Assembly (NCBI RefSeq): GCF_024295805.1
Contig: NZ_JANCLX010000005.1
Span: 62,001-126,000 of the forward strand
Length of the DNA: 64,000 bases
Source of the DNA: Streptomyces cucumeris
Lineage (GTDB): Bacteria > Actinomycetota > Actinomycetes > Streptomycetales > Streptomycetaceae
Direction: 5' to 3'
Every line of letters starts with the position of its first letter. Position 1 is the stretch's first letter. The translations under genes were made by a program, and so were the position numbers. The notes beneath the pieces are model-generated. The model was not told the origin of the DNA. It saw only the letters and a program-made list of their open reading frames with translations, and searched no databases. Below are positions 26,756-36,252 of the stretch, one piece after another.

Positions 26756-28414
26756 ATGGCCGCCTATGAACAGGTATTCGACCCCGTCGGCGACTCCCTC
26801 GGATACAGCGCCCTGCTCGCGGCGCTTCCGCTGGTGACGCTGTTCGTCCTGCTGGGCGGGGCGCGATGGAAGGCATGGAAGGCGTCGCTGGTGGCGCTCG
26901 CGATGGCGCTCGGCGTGGCGGTGTTCGGCTACGGGATGCCGGCGGGACAGGCGGCGCTCGCCGCGAGCGAGGGGGCGGCGTTCGGTCTCTTCCCGATCAT
27001 CTGGATCGTGCTGAACGCCCTGTGGATCTACAAGCTGACGGAGATCACCGGCTGGGACGCGGCACTGCGCCGGGCGTTCGGCTCGCTCTCCGACGATCAG
27101 CGCGTCCAAGCGGTGATCATCGCCTTCTGCTTCGGCGCGCTGCTGGAGGCGCTGGCCGGGTTCGGCACCCCGGTGGCGGTCTCCTCGGTGATGCTGATGG
27201 CCGTCGGACTGCGGCCGATGAAGGCGGCGGCGGTGTCCCTGGTGGCCAACACCGCGCCCGTGGCGTTCGGCGCGATCGCCGTCCCCATCACCACGCTGGG
27301 CAAGATCACCGGGATGGACGCCGCGGACCTGGGCGCCATGGTCGGGCGGCAGACCCCGCTGCTGGCCCTGTTCGTCCCGCTGCTGCTGGTGTTCATGGTG
27401 GACGGACGGCGCGGTGTCCGGCAGGTCTGGCCGGTGGCGCTGGCCGGTGGATTCGCCTTCTCCGCGGCCCAGTTCGTGAGCGCCAACTACCTCAGCTACG
27501 AGATCGCCGACATCGTGGCGGCCTTCGCGGGCGCCCTGGCCGTCATCGGTCTGCTCCGCGTCTGGCAGCCCCGTGAGGTGATGGCCGCGCGGACCGGCAC
27601 CCCGGTGATCGCCGGGGGCGCCGCCGAGGACGAGCGGTTCGACGCCGTACAGCGCCGCAAGCAGACCGGCGAGGGCTCCGCGCTGATGGCGTTCGCGCCC
27701 TATCTGATCGTGGTGGTGCTCTTCGCGGTGGCCACGTCCGGGCCGGTGAAGACCTGGCTGGAGGCGCACTCGGGGTGGACGTACCGCTGGCCCGGTCTGG
27801 AGGTGACGACCCCGGACGGCACCCCGCTGTCCACCATGACCTTCAACCTCAACGTGTTCAACGCCGCGGGCACGGTCCTGCTGCTCGCCGGACTGCTCAC
27901 CGCGGTCCTCTACCGGATCCGGGCCGGACGTACGGCGCGGGCGTACGGCGACACCGTCCGGCAGTTCCGCTGGACCATCGTCACCGTCACCGCGGTGCTC
28001 GCGCTGGCCTATGTGATGAACCTGTCCGGCCAGACCGTCACCCTCGGACTGCTGCTGGCCGAGACCGGCGGCGCCTTCGCCCTGCTCTCTCCCGTCGTCG
28101 GCTGGCTGGGCGTGGCCGTCACCGGCTCCGACACCTCCTCCAACTCCCTGTTCGGACTGCTCCAGGTCACCGCGGCCGAGAAGACGGGCATCTCGCCCTA
28201 TCTGCTCGGCGCCGCGAACACCACCGGCGGTGTCCTGGGCAAGATGATCTCCCCGCAGAACCTGGCGATCGCCGCCGCCGTGGTGGGTCTGGAGGGCCGC
28301 GAGGGCGAACTGTTCCGCAAGGTGGTGGGCTGGGGACTCGGCCTGCTGGTCGCGGTCTGTCTGCTGGTGTACCTCCAGTCCACCCCGGTGCTCGGCTGGA
28401 TGGTGGTGCGCTGA
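26756..28414 (+). CDS. lldP: L-lactate permease
   Basis: 552 residues with about 12-14 membrane segments, LctP family. The N-terminus reads FDPVGDSLGYSALLAALPL, and the conserved region FGALLEALAGFGTPVAVSSVM is present, as is the C-terminal TGSDTSSNSLFGLLQ loop and the following PYLLGAANTTGGVLGKM. Takes up lactate (and glycolate) with protons. ATG at 26756 is preceded by GAGGAGAGG. Its TGA overlaps the ATG of the oxidase, so it is the first gene of a lactate/glycolate utilisation operon. Confidence 0.95.
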   Translation: MAAYEQVFDPVGDSLGYSALLAALPLVTLFVLLGGARWKAWKASLVALAMALGVAVFGYGMPAGQAALAASEGAAFGLFPIIWIVLNALWIYKLTEITGWDAALRRAFGSLSDDQRVQAVIIAFCFGALLEALAGFGTPVAVSSVMLMAVGLRPMKAAAVSLVANTAPVAFGAIAVPITTLGKITGMDAADLGAMVGRQTPLLALFVPLLLVFMVDGRRGVRQVWPVALAGGFAFSAAQFVSANYLSYEIADIVAAFAGALAVIGLLRVWQPREVMAARTGTPVIAGGAAEDERFDAVQRRKQTGEGSALMAFAPYLIVVVLFAVATSGPVKTWLEAHSGWTYRWPGLEVTTPDGTPLSTMTFNLNVFNAAGTVLLLAGLLTAVLYRIRAGRTARAYGDTVRQFRWTIVTVTAVLALAYVMNLSGQTVTLGLLLAETGGAFALLSPVVGWLGVAVTGSDTSSNSLFGLLQVTAAEKTGISPYLLGAANTTGGVLGKMISPQNLAIAAAVVGLEGREGELFRKVVGWGLGLLVAVCLLVYLQSTPVLGWMVVR

Positions 28415-29796
28415 TGGCCGCCGCCACGGAGCTGGCCCGCGACCTGGCGGCCCTCGTCGGCGACGCCCATGTGCGGGTGGACGAGGGCGCGTTGACCGCC
28501 TACGCCCGCGACGCCACCCCGCTCTTCCACGCCCGCCCGCAGGCGGTGGTGCTCCCCGGCAGCACCGAGGAGGTGGCCGCCGTCCTCCGGTACGCCACCG
28601 ACCGGGGCGTACCGGTCGTCCCCCGGGGCGCGGGATCGAACCTGTGCGCCGGGACCGTCCCGCTCCACGGGGGCATCGTGCTGGTGCTCACCCGGCTGGA
28701 CCGCGTCCTGGAGGTGAGCGCCGGGGAACTGCTCGCACGGGTGCAGACCGGGGTGACCACCCAGAAGCTCGCCGACGCCGCCGCCCGCGAGGGGCTGCTC
28801 TACGCGCCCGACCCCGGCAGCCGCACCGTCTCCACCATCGGCGGCAACGTGGCGACCTGCGCGGGCGGACTGCGCGGCCTCAAGTACGGCGTCACCCGCA
28901 ACTACGTCCTCGGCCTCGAGGCGGTGCTGCCCACCGGCGAGATCATCCGCACCGGCGGCAGGCTCTGGAAGGACGTGGCGGGCTATGACCTGACCCGGCT
29001 GCTGACCGGGTCCGAGGGCACCCTCGCGGTGATCACCGAGGCCACGGTGGCGCTGCTGCCCGCGCCCGAGGACAGCGGCACCGGCGTGGCCTACTTCGAC
29101 TCGCTCGCGGACGCCTCCCGGGCGGTGGCGGCCGTCATCGCCGCCGGGATCGTCCCGGCCACGCTGGAGTTCCTGGACCACAAGTGCATCGCCGCGGTCG
29201 AGGAGTTCGCCGGGCTCGGCCTGCGGACGGACGCGGGCGCGCTGCTGATGTTCGGCGACGACGGCGCCCCGCGGACGGTGGCGGGCACCCTGGCCCGGAT
29301 CGCGGAGGTGTGCACCGGAGCCGGGGCGCTGGAGGTCACGCTCGCCGAGGACGTGACCCGCGCCGAGGCGCTGCTCGCCGCCCGCCGCTGCGCCCTGCCC
29401 GCGCTCTCCCGGCTCGGTTCGCTGACCATCCTGGAGGACGCCACCGTGCCCCGGCACCGGCTCGCCGAGATGGTGGACCGTATCGACGCCATCGCCGCCC
29501 GCTACGACCTGCGGATCGCCACCTTCGGCCACGCCGGTGACGGCAACCTCCACCCCACCTGTGTGCTGGACCCCGACGACGGCGCGGCCGTGGACCGCGC
29601 GCACCGCGCCTTCGGCGAGATCTTCGCCGCGGCCATCGCCCTGGACGGCACCATCACCGGTGAACACGGTGTGGGCGCGGCCAAGCTGCCGTATCTCGCC
29701 GACCGGATCGGCGCCGACCAGATCGCCCTGGCCCGCCGGCTCAAGCTGGCCTTCGACCCGGCCGGAATCCTCAACCCCGGAAAGCTCGGATCATGA
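28414..29796 (+). CDS. FAD-linked oxidase, GlcD/D-lactate dehydrogenase type
   Basis: 460 residues. N-terminal FAD-binding PCMH domain (VPVVPRGAGSNLCAG, then DPGSRTVSTIGGNVATCAGG), followed by the FAD-oxidase C-terminal domain with the His-containing IATFGHAGDGNLH and GEHGVGAAKL. It should oxidise D-lactate or glycolate to the 2-oxo acid and pass electrons through the Fe-S partner encoded next. Start ATG 28414 overlaps the permease stop by one base. Confidence 0.93.
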   Translation: MAAATELARDLAALVGDAHVRVDEGALTAYARDATPLFHARPQAVVLPGSTEEVAAVLRYATDRGVPVVPRGAGSNLCAGTVPLHGGIVLVLTRLDRVLEVSAGELLARVQTGVTTQKLADAAAREGLLYAPDPGSRTVSTIGGNVATCAGGLRGLKYGVTRNYVLGLEAVLPTGEIIRTGGRLWKDVAGYDLTRLLTGSEGTLAVITEATVALLPAPEDSGTGVAYFDSLADASRAVAAVIAAGIVPATLEFLDHKCIAAVEEFAGLGLRTDAGALLMFGDDGAPRTVAGTLARIAEVCTGAGALEVTLAEDVTRAEALLAARRCALPALSRLGSLTILEDATVPRHRLAEMVDRIDAIAARYDLRIATFGHAGDGNLHPTCVLDPDDGAAVDRAHRAFGEIFAAAIALDGTITGEHGVGAAKLPYLADRIGADQIALARRLKLAFDPAGILNPGKLGS

Positions 29797-30926
29797 CCGG
29801 ACCCACGGACGACAGCCCCCGTCCCGCCCCCGAACCCGGCCGCGGCCTGGGCATCTTCGACAAGCGGCAGCTCGACCGCTGTATCTCCTGCGGCTTCTGT
29901 CTGCCCGCCTGCCCGACCTACGCCCTCACCGGCGAGGAGACCTCCTCCCCGCGCGGCCGGATCACCCTGATGCGCGCGCTGGAGACCGGTGAACTCCCCG
30001 AGGACGACCCGACGCTGGCCGAGGAGTCCTCGTACTGCCTGGGCTGCCGGGCCTGCGAGACGGTGTGCCCGGCGGGGGTGGAGTACGGCTCACTGCTGGA
30101 GCAGTGGCGCGACCACCAGTGGCAGGGCCGCGACCGGCCGTGGATCGCCCGGATCCTGATGGCGCTGGTCTCCCGCCCCGCGCTGCTGTGGCTCCAGGGC
30201 CTGGTCCGCCGCCACGCCCGGGGCGGCGGATCCGGCGGGTCCGGCGGATCCGGTGCGGACCCGGACACCGCCTCCCTGATGCTGGGCTGTGTGGAACGGG
30301 GTCTGTACCCGAAGGTCTCCCGCGCCGCCGCCGCGCTGCGCCCCGAGCTCGGCGTCCCCGCCCGCCAGGGCTGCTGCGGCGCCCTGCATGCCCACAACGG
30401 CGACTCCACCACCGGCGGCGAGATGGCCCATGCCCTCGGGGAACGGCTGCCCGGCACCATCGTCACCACCGCGGGCGGCTGCGCCGCCCATCTCGCCCAC
30501 CACCTGGGCCGGGACCGGGTGCGGGAGCTGAGCCAGTACCTGGAGGAGACCGGCCACCGCCCCACCGGCCAGGTCACCGTGGACGGCCGCCGGGCGCGGG
30601 CGGCCCTCCAGGACTCCTGCCATCTGCGCAACGGCCTGGGCGTCACCCGTCAGCCCCGCGACCTGATCGCCGCCGTCGCCGACTACGTCGAACTCCCGGG
30701 CGCGGGCGAATGCTGCGGAGCCGCCGGGACCTACGCGATGCTCCGCCCGGCCGACAGCCGCGCCGTCCTGGACCCGAAGCTGGAGGCGCTGGCGCGGCTG
30801 GACGTCGACTTCGTGGTCACGGTCAACCCCGGCTGCCAGCGCCAGCTCCAGCAGAACCTGCGCCGCCACCGGTCCCCGGTCCGGGCGGTCCACCTCGCGG
30901 AGTTCCTGGCCATGGCCGGGCCCTGA
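29793..30926 (+). CDS. Fe-S oxidoreductase, GlcF-like
   Basis: 377 residues. Two [4Fe-4S] cluster motifs near the N-terminus (CISCGFCLPACP and CLGCRACETVCP) are followed by two Cys-rich CCG domains (GCCGALHAHNGD and GECCGAAGTYAM, with DSCHLRNGLG). This is the GlcF layout: an electron-transfer partner of the GlcD-type oxidase. ATGA overlap with the upstream gene shows translational coupling. A Gly/Ser-rich linker (GGGSGGSGGSG) separates the two halves. Confidence 0.93.
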   Translation: MTGPTDDSPRPAPEPGRGLGIFDKRQLDRCISCGFCLPACPTYALTGEETSSPRGRITLMRALETGELPEDDPTLAEESSYCLGCRACETVCPAGVEYGSLLEQWRDHQWQGRDRPWIARILMALVSRPALLWLQGLVRRHARGGGSGGSGGSGADPDTASLMLGCVERGLYPKVSRAAAALRPELGVPARQGCCGALHAHNGDSTTGGEMAHALGERLPGTIVTTAGGCAAHLAHHLGRDRVRELSQYLEETGHRPTGQVTVDGRRARAALQDSCHLRNGLGVTRQPRDLIAAVADYVELPGAGECCGAAGTYAMLRPADSRAVLDPKLEALARLDVDFVVTVNPGCQRQLQQNLRRHRSPVRAVHLAEFLAMAGP

Positions 30927-30958
30927 CCGGGCCCTGACCGGCGGCGGGCGGACGGCGC

Positions 30959-31795
30959 TCAGGCGGGCTGGGTGCCGTCCTGCCCCGCCTTGTCCTCGTT
31001 CGGGATCGCGCCGCCGAAGCGGCGGTCGCGGGAGGCGTACTCGACACAGGCGCGCCACAGGTCGCGGCGGTCGAAGTCGGGCCAGAGCACGTCCTGGTAG
31101 ACCATCTCGGCGTAGGCGCTCTGCCAGATCAGGTAGTTGGAGGTGCGCTGTTCGCCGGAGGGGCGCAGGAAGAGGTCCACATCCGGCATGTCCGGGTAGT
31201 AGAGGTACTTGGCGAAGGTCTTCTCGTTCACCTTCGAGGGGTCGAGCCGACCGGCCCGGATGTCCTCCGCCACGGCCTTCGCGGCGTCCGCGATCTCGGC
31301 GCGGCCGCCGTAGTTCATGCAGAAGTACATCGTCATGGCGTCGTTGTCCTTGGTCTGCTCCTGGGCGACCTGGAGCTCCTGGGCAACGGACTTCCACAGC
31401 TTCGGCATCCGGCCCGCCCAGCGGATGCGGATGCCCATCTCGTCCATCTCGTCACGGCGGCGGCGGATGACGTCACGGTTGAAGTTCATCAGGAAGCGGA
31501 CCTCGTCGGGTGAGCGCTTCCAGTTCTCGGTGGAGAAGGCGTAGAGGGAGAGGTTCTTGATCCCCATCTCCAGACAGCCCTTGAGCACATCGAGCACCAC
31601 GGCCTCGCCGACCTTGTGGCCCTCGGTGCGGGGCAGACCGCGCTCCTTGGCCCAGCGGCCGTTCCCGTCCATGACGACGGCGACGTGGCCGGGCACCAGC
31701 TCACCGGGGAGCTTGGGCGGCCGGGCGCCGGAGGGGTGGGGGTCGGGCGCCCGGTACTCGCGTCGCTGTCGCCCCAGAATCCCGCGTCGTGCCAT
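30959..31795 (-). CDS. uppS: Isoprenyl transferase (undecaprenyl pyrophosphate synthase)
   Basis: Condenses isopentenyl units in cis to give the long-chain lipid carrier for cell-wall synthesis. 278 residues with the five family regions: [13 protein letters not shown] (catalytic Asp), [25 protein letters not shown] and the C-terminal [15 protein letters not shown] 31795 is favoured since homologues begin MA(V/R)[10 protein letters not shown]; a GTG 9 bases upstream is in frame. Convergent with the Fe-S gene and downstream of recO. Confidence 0.95.
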   Translation of the reverse strand: MARRGILGRQRREYRAPDPHPSGARPPKLPGELVPGHVAVVMDGNGRWAKERGLPRTEGHKVGEAVVLDVLKGCLEMGIKNLSLYAFSTENWKRSPDEVRFLMNFNRDVIRRRRDEMDEMGIRIRWAGRMPKLWKSVAQELQVAQEQTKDNDAMTMYFCMNYGGRAEIADAAKAVAEDIRAGRLDPSKVNEKTFAKYLYYPDMPDVDLFLRPSGEQRTSNYLIWQSAYAEMVYQDVLWPDFDRRDLWRACVEYASRDRRFGGAIPNEDKAGQDGTQPA

Positions 31796-31864
31796 GCCTG
31801 CCACGTCTCCTCGTCCGTCGTCCCGGTCGGTCCCGGTGTTGGCGTGCTTCTGTCTGTCGTCCCC

Positions 31865-31887
31865 GCCGCCGGTGCCGGACCGGCGGC
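31865..31887 (-). terminator. recO terminator hairpin
   Basis: Perfect 9-base arms (GCCGCCGGT and its complement) around GCCGG, 7 bases after the recO stop, before uppS. Confidence 0.5.
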
Positions 31888-31894
31888 CGCTTCC

Positions 31895-32641
31895 CTACTT
31901 CTCCACGTACCGCATCGACCGGAGCCCGCGCTCCAGGTGCCAGTGCAGATACGCCGCCACCAGCCCGCTGCCCTCCCGGGCGTGCCGCAGCTCGCACGCG
32001 TCCGCGGTCTCCCAGTCCCCCGTCAGCAGGGCGCCCAGCAGCGTCAGCGACTCCGCCGAGGGTACGACGCTTCCCGGCACCCGGCACTCCCCGCATATCA
32101 CTCCGCCCGCCCCGACCGAGAAGAACCGGTTGGGACCGGGCATCCCGCACCGCGCGCAGTTGTCGAAACTGGGCGCGTAGCCGTTGACGGCGAGCGAGCG
32201 CAGCAGGAAGGCGTCGAGGACGAGATGCGCTGCGTGCTCCCCGGAGGCGAGGGTGCGCAGGGCGCCGACGAGCAGCAGGTACTGCTGGACGGCGGGCTCG
32301 CCCTCGTGGTCGGTGAACCGCTCGGCGGTCTCCAGCATCGCGGTACCGGCGGTGTAGCGGGCGTAGTCGGTGACGATCGTGCCACCGTACGGAGCGATGC
32401 TCTCACTCTGGGTGCACAGCGGCAGCCCGCGTCCGATCAGCTCCCCGCCGCGGGCGAAGAACTGCACGTCGACGTGGGAGAACGGCTCCAGCCGCGCCCC
32501 GAACTTCGACTTCGTCCGGCGCACCCCGCGCGCCACCGCGCGCACCCGGCCGTGGTGGCGGGTGAGCAGGGTGATGATCCGGTCCGCCTCACCCAGCTTC
32601 TGGGTGCGCAGCACGATGCCGTCGTCGCGGAACAGACTCAT
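31895..32641 (-). CDS. recO: DNA repair protein RecO
   Basis: Recombination mediator that helps load RecA in the RecFOR pathway. 248 residues: an N-terminal OB fold (SLFRDDGIVLRTQKLGEADRI), a helical middle and a zinc finger CARCGMPGPNRFFSVGAGG then CGEC. Start chosen at ATG 32641 because homologues begin MSLFRDDG; ATG 32650 is in frame three codons upstream. Downstream of the NACHT gene with 61 bases between. Confidence 0.95.
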   Translation of the reverse strand: MSLFRDDGIVLRTQKLGEADRIITLLTRHHGRVRAVARGVRRTKSKFGARLEPFSHVDVQFFARGGELIGRGLPLCTQSESIAPYGGTIVTDYARYTAGTAMLETAERFTDHEGEPAVQQYLLLVGALRTLASGEHAAHLVLDAFLLRSLAVNGYAPSFDNCARCGMPGPNRFFSVGAGGVICGECRVPGSVVPSAESLTLLGALLTGDWETADACELRHAREGSGLVAAYLHWHLERGLRSMRYVEK

Positions 32642-32702
32642 GGCGCTCATTCTCCCTCAGCGGCACACCTGATCGAACCGCCCCCGGCCGGTTCGCCGGG
32701 GA

Positions 32703-35522
32703 TCAGGCGCGGACCAGCACGATCGTCTCGCAGGGGGTGGTGCGGCCCTCGGCACGGCGCTGCAGCAGCAGGAAGCGGGCGGCGATACCGCGGTAGCCGA
32801 AGGCCACCCGCCAGTCGTCCAGCAGCCGCTCGGCGACGGCCGCCACGGTGAGGGCGGCCAGCCGGGCGTACGGACCGTCCGCGGGGTCCAGCGAACGCGG
32901 CCGGTCCGTCAGCGCCCGGGACCAGTCGGTGATGCGTTCCAGCAGGGTGTCCAGGGCCGGTGCGGCCCACTCCGGGGCGGACGGGGGCAGGACACCCACC
33001 TTGTCGGCGTAGAGGGTGGCCAGGGTGGCGAGGTCCGTCACGTCCCCCGGATACCCGGTGTCGAGGGAGTGGTCCAGCAACGGCGCCACCCGCTCCGCGA
33101 AGGTGGGGGCCCGCAGGGTGAGCAGGGACCCGCCCCCGGGTTCGGCCATCAGGTGCAGCAGCGCCGCGATCCGGGCGGCGGTGTCGGCCCGTTCGGGGAA
33201 TCCGGCCTGGGCCAGATCAGCGGCCTGGAGGCGGGCGCGGACATCGGGGCTGCTGAGGTCGGAGCCCCGGACCGTGCCGGAGGGCACGCCCAGCACGGCG
33301 GCCAGCGCGGCGTTCCCGCGGGTCAGCACCTCCTCGTCCCCGGGGCCGTGGCCGAGCCACGGTCCGGTCGTCTCCCGCGCCGGAACCACCCAGGGGTGGT
33401 GGGTCCCCTCCGGCACCCATAACGACAGCGAACCGTTCGAGGTGTCCGCGCACCACACCGTGTGCCGCGCCACCCCGGCCACCAGATCGAATGCCCCGTC
33501 CGCCGCTTCCTCGTCCAGCGGCAGGCGGTACGCGTCCCCGTCCGGGGCCAGGGAGTTGACCCAGTCCACGAACTCCCCCGCCTCCGTCTGGGTCGCCCCC
33601 ACCGCGATGTCGTCCGCCCCGCCGTCCGTGAGACCGGGCGCGCCGGGCCGGTCGCGTTCCTCCGTGAACAGCCGGTAGATCTCCCGTGTCACCGGGCGTG
33701 CGCAGACCAGGGTGGTCTCGCCCAGGCGTACGGTCTGGCGCAGTTCACGCATCACGGTGATCGCGGTCATCAGCCGCCGCCGGGCGGAGCCGACCGGCCC
33801 GCCGAGCGACTCCTCGCGCAGCGCCTCCAGCCGCCGGGCCACCTCGGGGGCGAATTCGGTCGCCTCGGCCGCGCAGTCGTAGGCCAGCGCGAGGGCCCGG
33901 ACGGTGCCGGACGCCAGACACGCCTCGACCACCGGGGCCGGGTCCTCCCGGGCCGCGTAGAGCAGGGTCGTCTCCCGCCACCAGTCGTCGTCCACCTGGG
34001 CCACCAGGTGGTCGACGAGGCGGCGGTGCTGGATGTGGAGGGCGGCCAGGTGTTCCTGGAGGGTGAGGTGGGCGAAGGCGTACAGTCCGCGTTCCCGCTC
34101 GACCAGCAGTCCGCTGATCACGATCGTGTCCAGGAACTCCTGGGAGGACATGGCCGAGGAGACCCGGAACAGCAGCGGCCGCAGGACGTCGGAGGCGTAC
34201 TCGCCCCGGATGTCCCGCATCCGGTCGGCCATCATCACGAAGGCCAGTTCGCGCAGGACGACCTCCTTCTTCGCGCCGCCGAGTTCATCGGCCGCCGCGG
34301 CCGTCCCGCCCTTGGCCTCCTGCCGCCGCCACAGCAGCACCTCGCAGATCTCGCCGTACAGTTCGGCGCGGCTGCCCGGCAGGGCGCCCCGGTAGCGGTG
34401 GACGTTGGCGATCATCGTCAGCAGCAGCGGGTTGGCGGCCAGGTCGTACAGGACGGTCCGGGCGCGCAGCCGGTTCAGCAGGTCCTCGGCGCCCTCGTGG
34501 GCGCGGTCGGCGACCGCCGCGTCGTCCGCTCCGGTGCTCAGCCGCTCGATGGCGCGGTACCAGCCGTGCACGAAGCGGCCGATCTGCTCACCGGTGAAAC
34601 GGCGGATCTGGAGCACCCGGGCGCGGTTGACCGGGGCGCCCTGGTAGCCCTGCGGCCGGGAGGTGAGGACGAAGTCATTGGTCTCATAGCCCTCGATCTG
34701 CCGCTCCACCCAGCGGGAGACCTCACGGCGGTGCTCCTCACGGGCCACCTCGTCCAGCCCGTCCAGCAGCACCGTGCAGCGCCCCTGCTGGAGCTGACCA
34801 CTGAACCAGCCGGGCGGCTGGTCACCGGTCAGCCGTCCCAGCGAGGCGCCGATGATCTGCGGAAGGGTGATCGCGGGGTTCGCGGTGATCGCCTCGGCGT
34901 GGTCCCGGAGGAACAGCAGCACCGGCAGGTCACGGCGGCCCCGCCGGCCGGACTCCCGGGCCAGACCGAGGGCCAGGTGTTTGAGCATGGTGGTCTTGCC
35001 GGTGCCGGGGAAGCCGATGACGGCGAGGGCGGTGCCCTCCGGCCCGCCGAGGAAGTCCCGCACCGACCGCCGCGCGGGGAAGGCCCCGCCGTCGGCGCCC
35101 GCCAGGGACTCGCGCGCCACCTGGTGCGCGGAGCGCGGCATCAGGCTGACGTCGACGAACACCTCCTCGAGCCCCGGGGTGTAGTCACCGCGCGTCGCCA
35201 GCCCCTTGAGGTCGATGAACCGGTGGTGGCTCAGCACATAGGCGCGGTAGTCGCGTTCGAAGCGGGAGACGCGCCACTGGAGCCGTCGGTCGACCGCGTC
35301 GGCGGCCCGCTCCACCCATCGGTCGGCCACCTTCCCGTACACCTTGGCCAGGAAGGCAACGCCCGCCAGCAGGGCCGCGTAGACCAGGAACAGCAGCAGC
35401 GAGACGACCGGATGGCGGTGCACGGAGGACCAGAACCGGGCCCCCAGCACCGCGGGCGGCACCAGGCTCGCCGTCGCCAGCGCACCGCGCGTCAGGAATT
35501 CAGCACCCTTGCCACCCGCCAC
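32703..35522 (-). CDS. Membrane-anchored NACHT NTPase with degenerate FGE-like domain
   Basis: A 939-residue STAND protein. Residues about 38-60 form one membrane helix (HPVVSLLLFLVYAALLAGV). NACHT domain: Walker A GFPGTGKTT (170-178), Walker B VLLDGLDEVA, sensor region LTSRPQGY, and the hallmark ANPLLLTMIANVHR. A helical region follows. At about 607-705 the protein reads like a worn formylglycine-generating-enzyme/SUMF1 domain (RPVTREIYRLF, then AGEFVDWVNSL and YRLPLDEEAA), without catalytic Cys evidence. The rest is helical. GTG 35522 follows GGGGAG; longer starts are Arg/Pro-rich and rejected. NACHT proteins in bacteria often act in phage defence or programmed death; here no separate effector is evident nearby, so the membrane anchor itself may be it. 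Confidence 0.85.
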   Translation of the reverse strand: MAGGKGAEFLTRGALATASLVPPAVLGARFWSSVHRHPVVSLLLFLVYAALLAGVAFLAKVYGKVADRWVERAADAVDRRLQWRVSRFERDYRAYVLSHHRFIDLKGLATRGDYTPGLEEVFVDVSLMPRSAHQVARESLAGADGGAFPARRSVRDFLGGPEGTALAVIGFPGTGKTTMLKHLALGLARESGRRGRRDLPVLLFLRDHAEAITANPAITLPQIIGASLGRLTGDQPPGWFSGQLQQGRCTVLLDGLDEVAREEHRREVSRWVERQIEGYETNDFVLTSRPQGYQGAPVNRARVLQIRRFTGEQIGRFVHGWYRAIERLSTGADDAAVADRAHEGAEDLLNRLRARTVLYDLAANPLLLTMIANVHRYRGALPGSRAELYGEICEVLLWRRQEAKGGTAAAADELGGAKKEVVLRELAFVMMADRMRDIRGEYASDVLRPLLFRVSSAMSSQEFLDTIVISGLLVERERGLYAFAHLTLQEHLAALHIQHRRLVDHLVAQVDDDWWRETTLLYAAREDPAPVVEACLASGTVRALALAYDCAAEATEFAPEVARRLEALREESLGGPVGSARRRLMTAITVMRELRQTVRLGETTLVCARPVTREIYRLFTEERDRPGAPGLTDGGADDIAVGATQTEAGEFVDWVNSLAPDGDAYRLPLDEEAADGAFDLVAGVARHTVWCADTSNGSLSLWVPEGTHHPWVVPARETTGPWLGHGPGDEEVLTRGNAALAAVLGVPSGTVRGSDLSSPDVRARLQAADLAQAGFPERADTAARIAALLHLMAEPGGGSLLTLRAPTFAERVAPLLDHSLDTGYPGDVTDLATLATLYADKVGVLPPSAPEWAAPALDTLLERITDWSRALTDRPRSLDPADGPYARLAALTVAAVAERLLDDWRVAFGYRGIAARFLLLQRRAEGRTTPCETIVLVRA

Positions 35523-35611
35523 CGTTCTCCCCCCGAGAGGCCCGTGACGTTCCGTTATAGCGCACACACCCGGAGTTGGGGATGCGATCGGCCCGGACCG
35601 GCGCGCGGGCC

Positions 35612-36142
35612 TCAGACGCGGGAGAACGGTTCGGCGTAGCTGAACGCGCCCTTGAGGGTGGGCTGATACGTGGTCAGGGTGCGGACCTGGAAGTACGCGC
35701 CCCAGGCCGGGTCGGGCGCGGTGACACCGACCTCGGTGGAGGGGCGGAAGCCGAAGCGGCCGTAGTAGTCGGGGCTGCCGAGCAGGGCCACCAGCGGTTC
35801 GCCGAACGCGTCGGCCGCACCGAGCACGGCGTGCACCAGCGCCTTGCCCACCCCGCGCCGCTGGTGGGCGGGGAGCACACTGAGCGGACCGAGGCCGAGC
35901 GCGAGGGACTGGTCGGGTCCGATATGGGCGCGGGTGCACACCACATGACCGATGACCTCACCCGCGTCACCGACGGCGACGACGGAGAGCGCGGGCAACC
36001 AGGCGTCGGAGGTGCGGAGTTCCCCCAGGAGGGTGACCTCGATGGGGACCGGGGTCTCGGACCTGCCCGCGAAGGCCGCCGCGGTGACGTCGGCCACGGC
36101 GGCGATGTCTGCCGGGGTTTCTCGTCGGATCAGCACCGGCAC
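35612..36142 (-). CDS. GNAT-family N-acetyltransferase
   Basis: 176 residues of an acetyl-CoA-dependent acyltransferase: IRRETPADIAAVADV, then the acetyl-CoA-binding motif A stretch GLGPLSVLPAHQRRGVGKALVHAVL and GSPDYYGRFGFRP near the end. The latter is typical of the YhbS-like subgroup. Start GTG 36142 is the best fit to the family N-terminus, though the ribosome site is weak. Substrate unknown. Downstream of the Clp-N/HTH pair on the same strand. Confidence 0.88.
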   Translation of the reverse strand: MPVLIRRETPADIAAVADVTAAAFAGRSETPVPIEVTLLGELRTSDAWLPALSVVAVGDAGEVIGHVVCTRAHIGPDQSLALGLGPLSVLPAHQRRGVGKALVHAVLGAADAFGEPLVALLGSPDYYGRFGFRPSTEVGVTAPDPAWGAYFQVRTLTTYQPTLKGAFSYAEPFSRV

Positions 36143-36252
36143 AGTGTGGGCGCCGGAACCGGGGACGGGCAACCGATTTGTGCGCTGCGGAGTACGGGCG
36201 CCGCCGGGCACGGCGATCGGCACCGGCGGAGACCGTACGGCCGGAGGCGGGC

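Noticed and set aside
27775..28413. Upstream extension of the FAD-linked oxidase through the permease gene
   Set aside because: It is an out-of-frame reading of lldP; the true start overlaps the lldP stop.
35523..35939. N-terminal extension of the NACHT protein
   Set aside because: It overlaps the acetyltransferase gene and is Arg/Pro-rich; a GTG with a good ribosome site lies at 35522.
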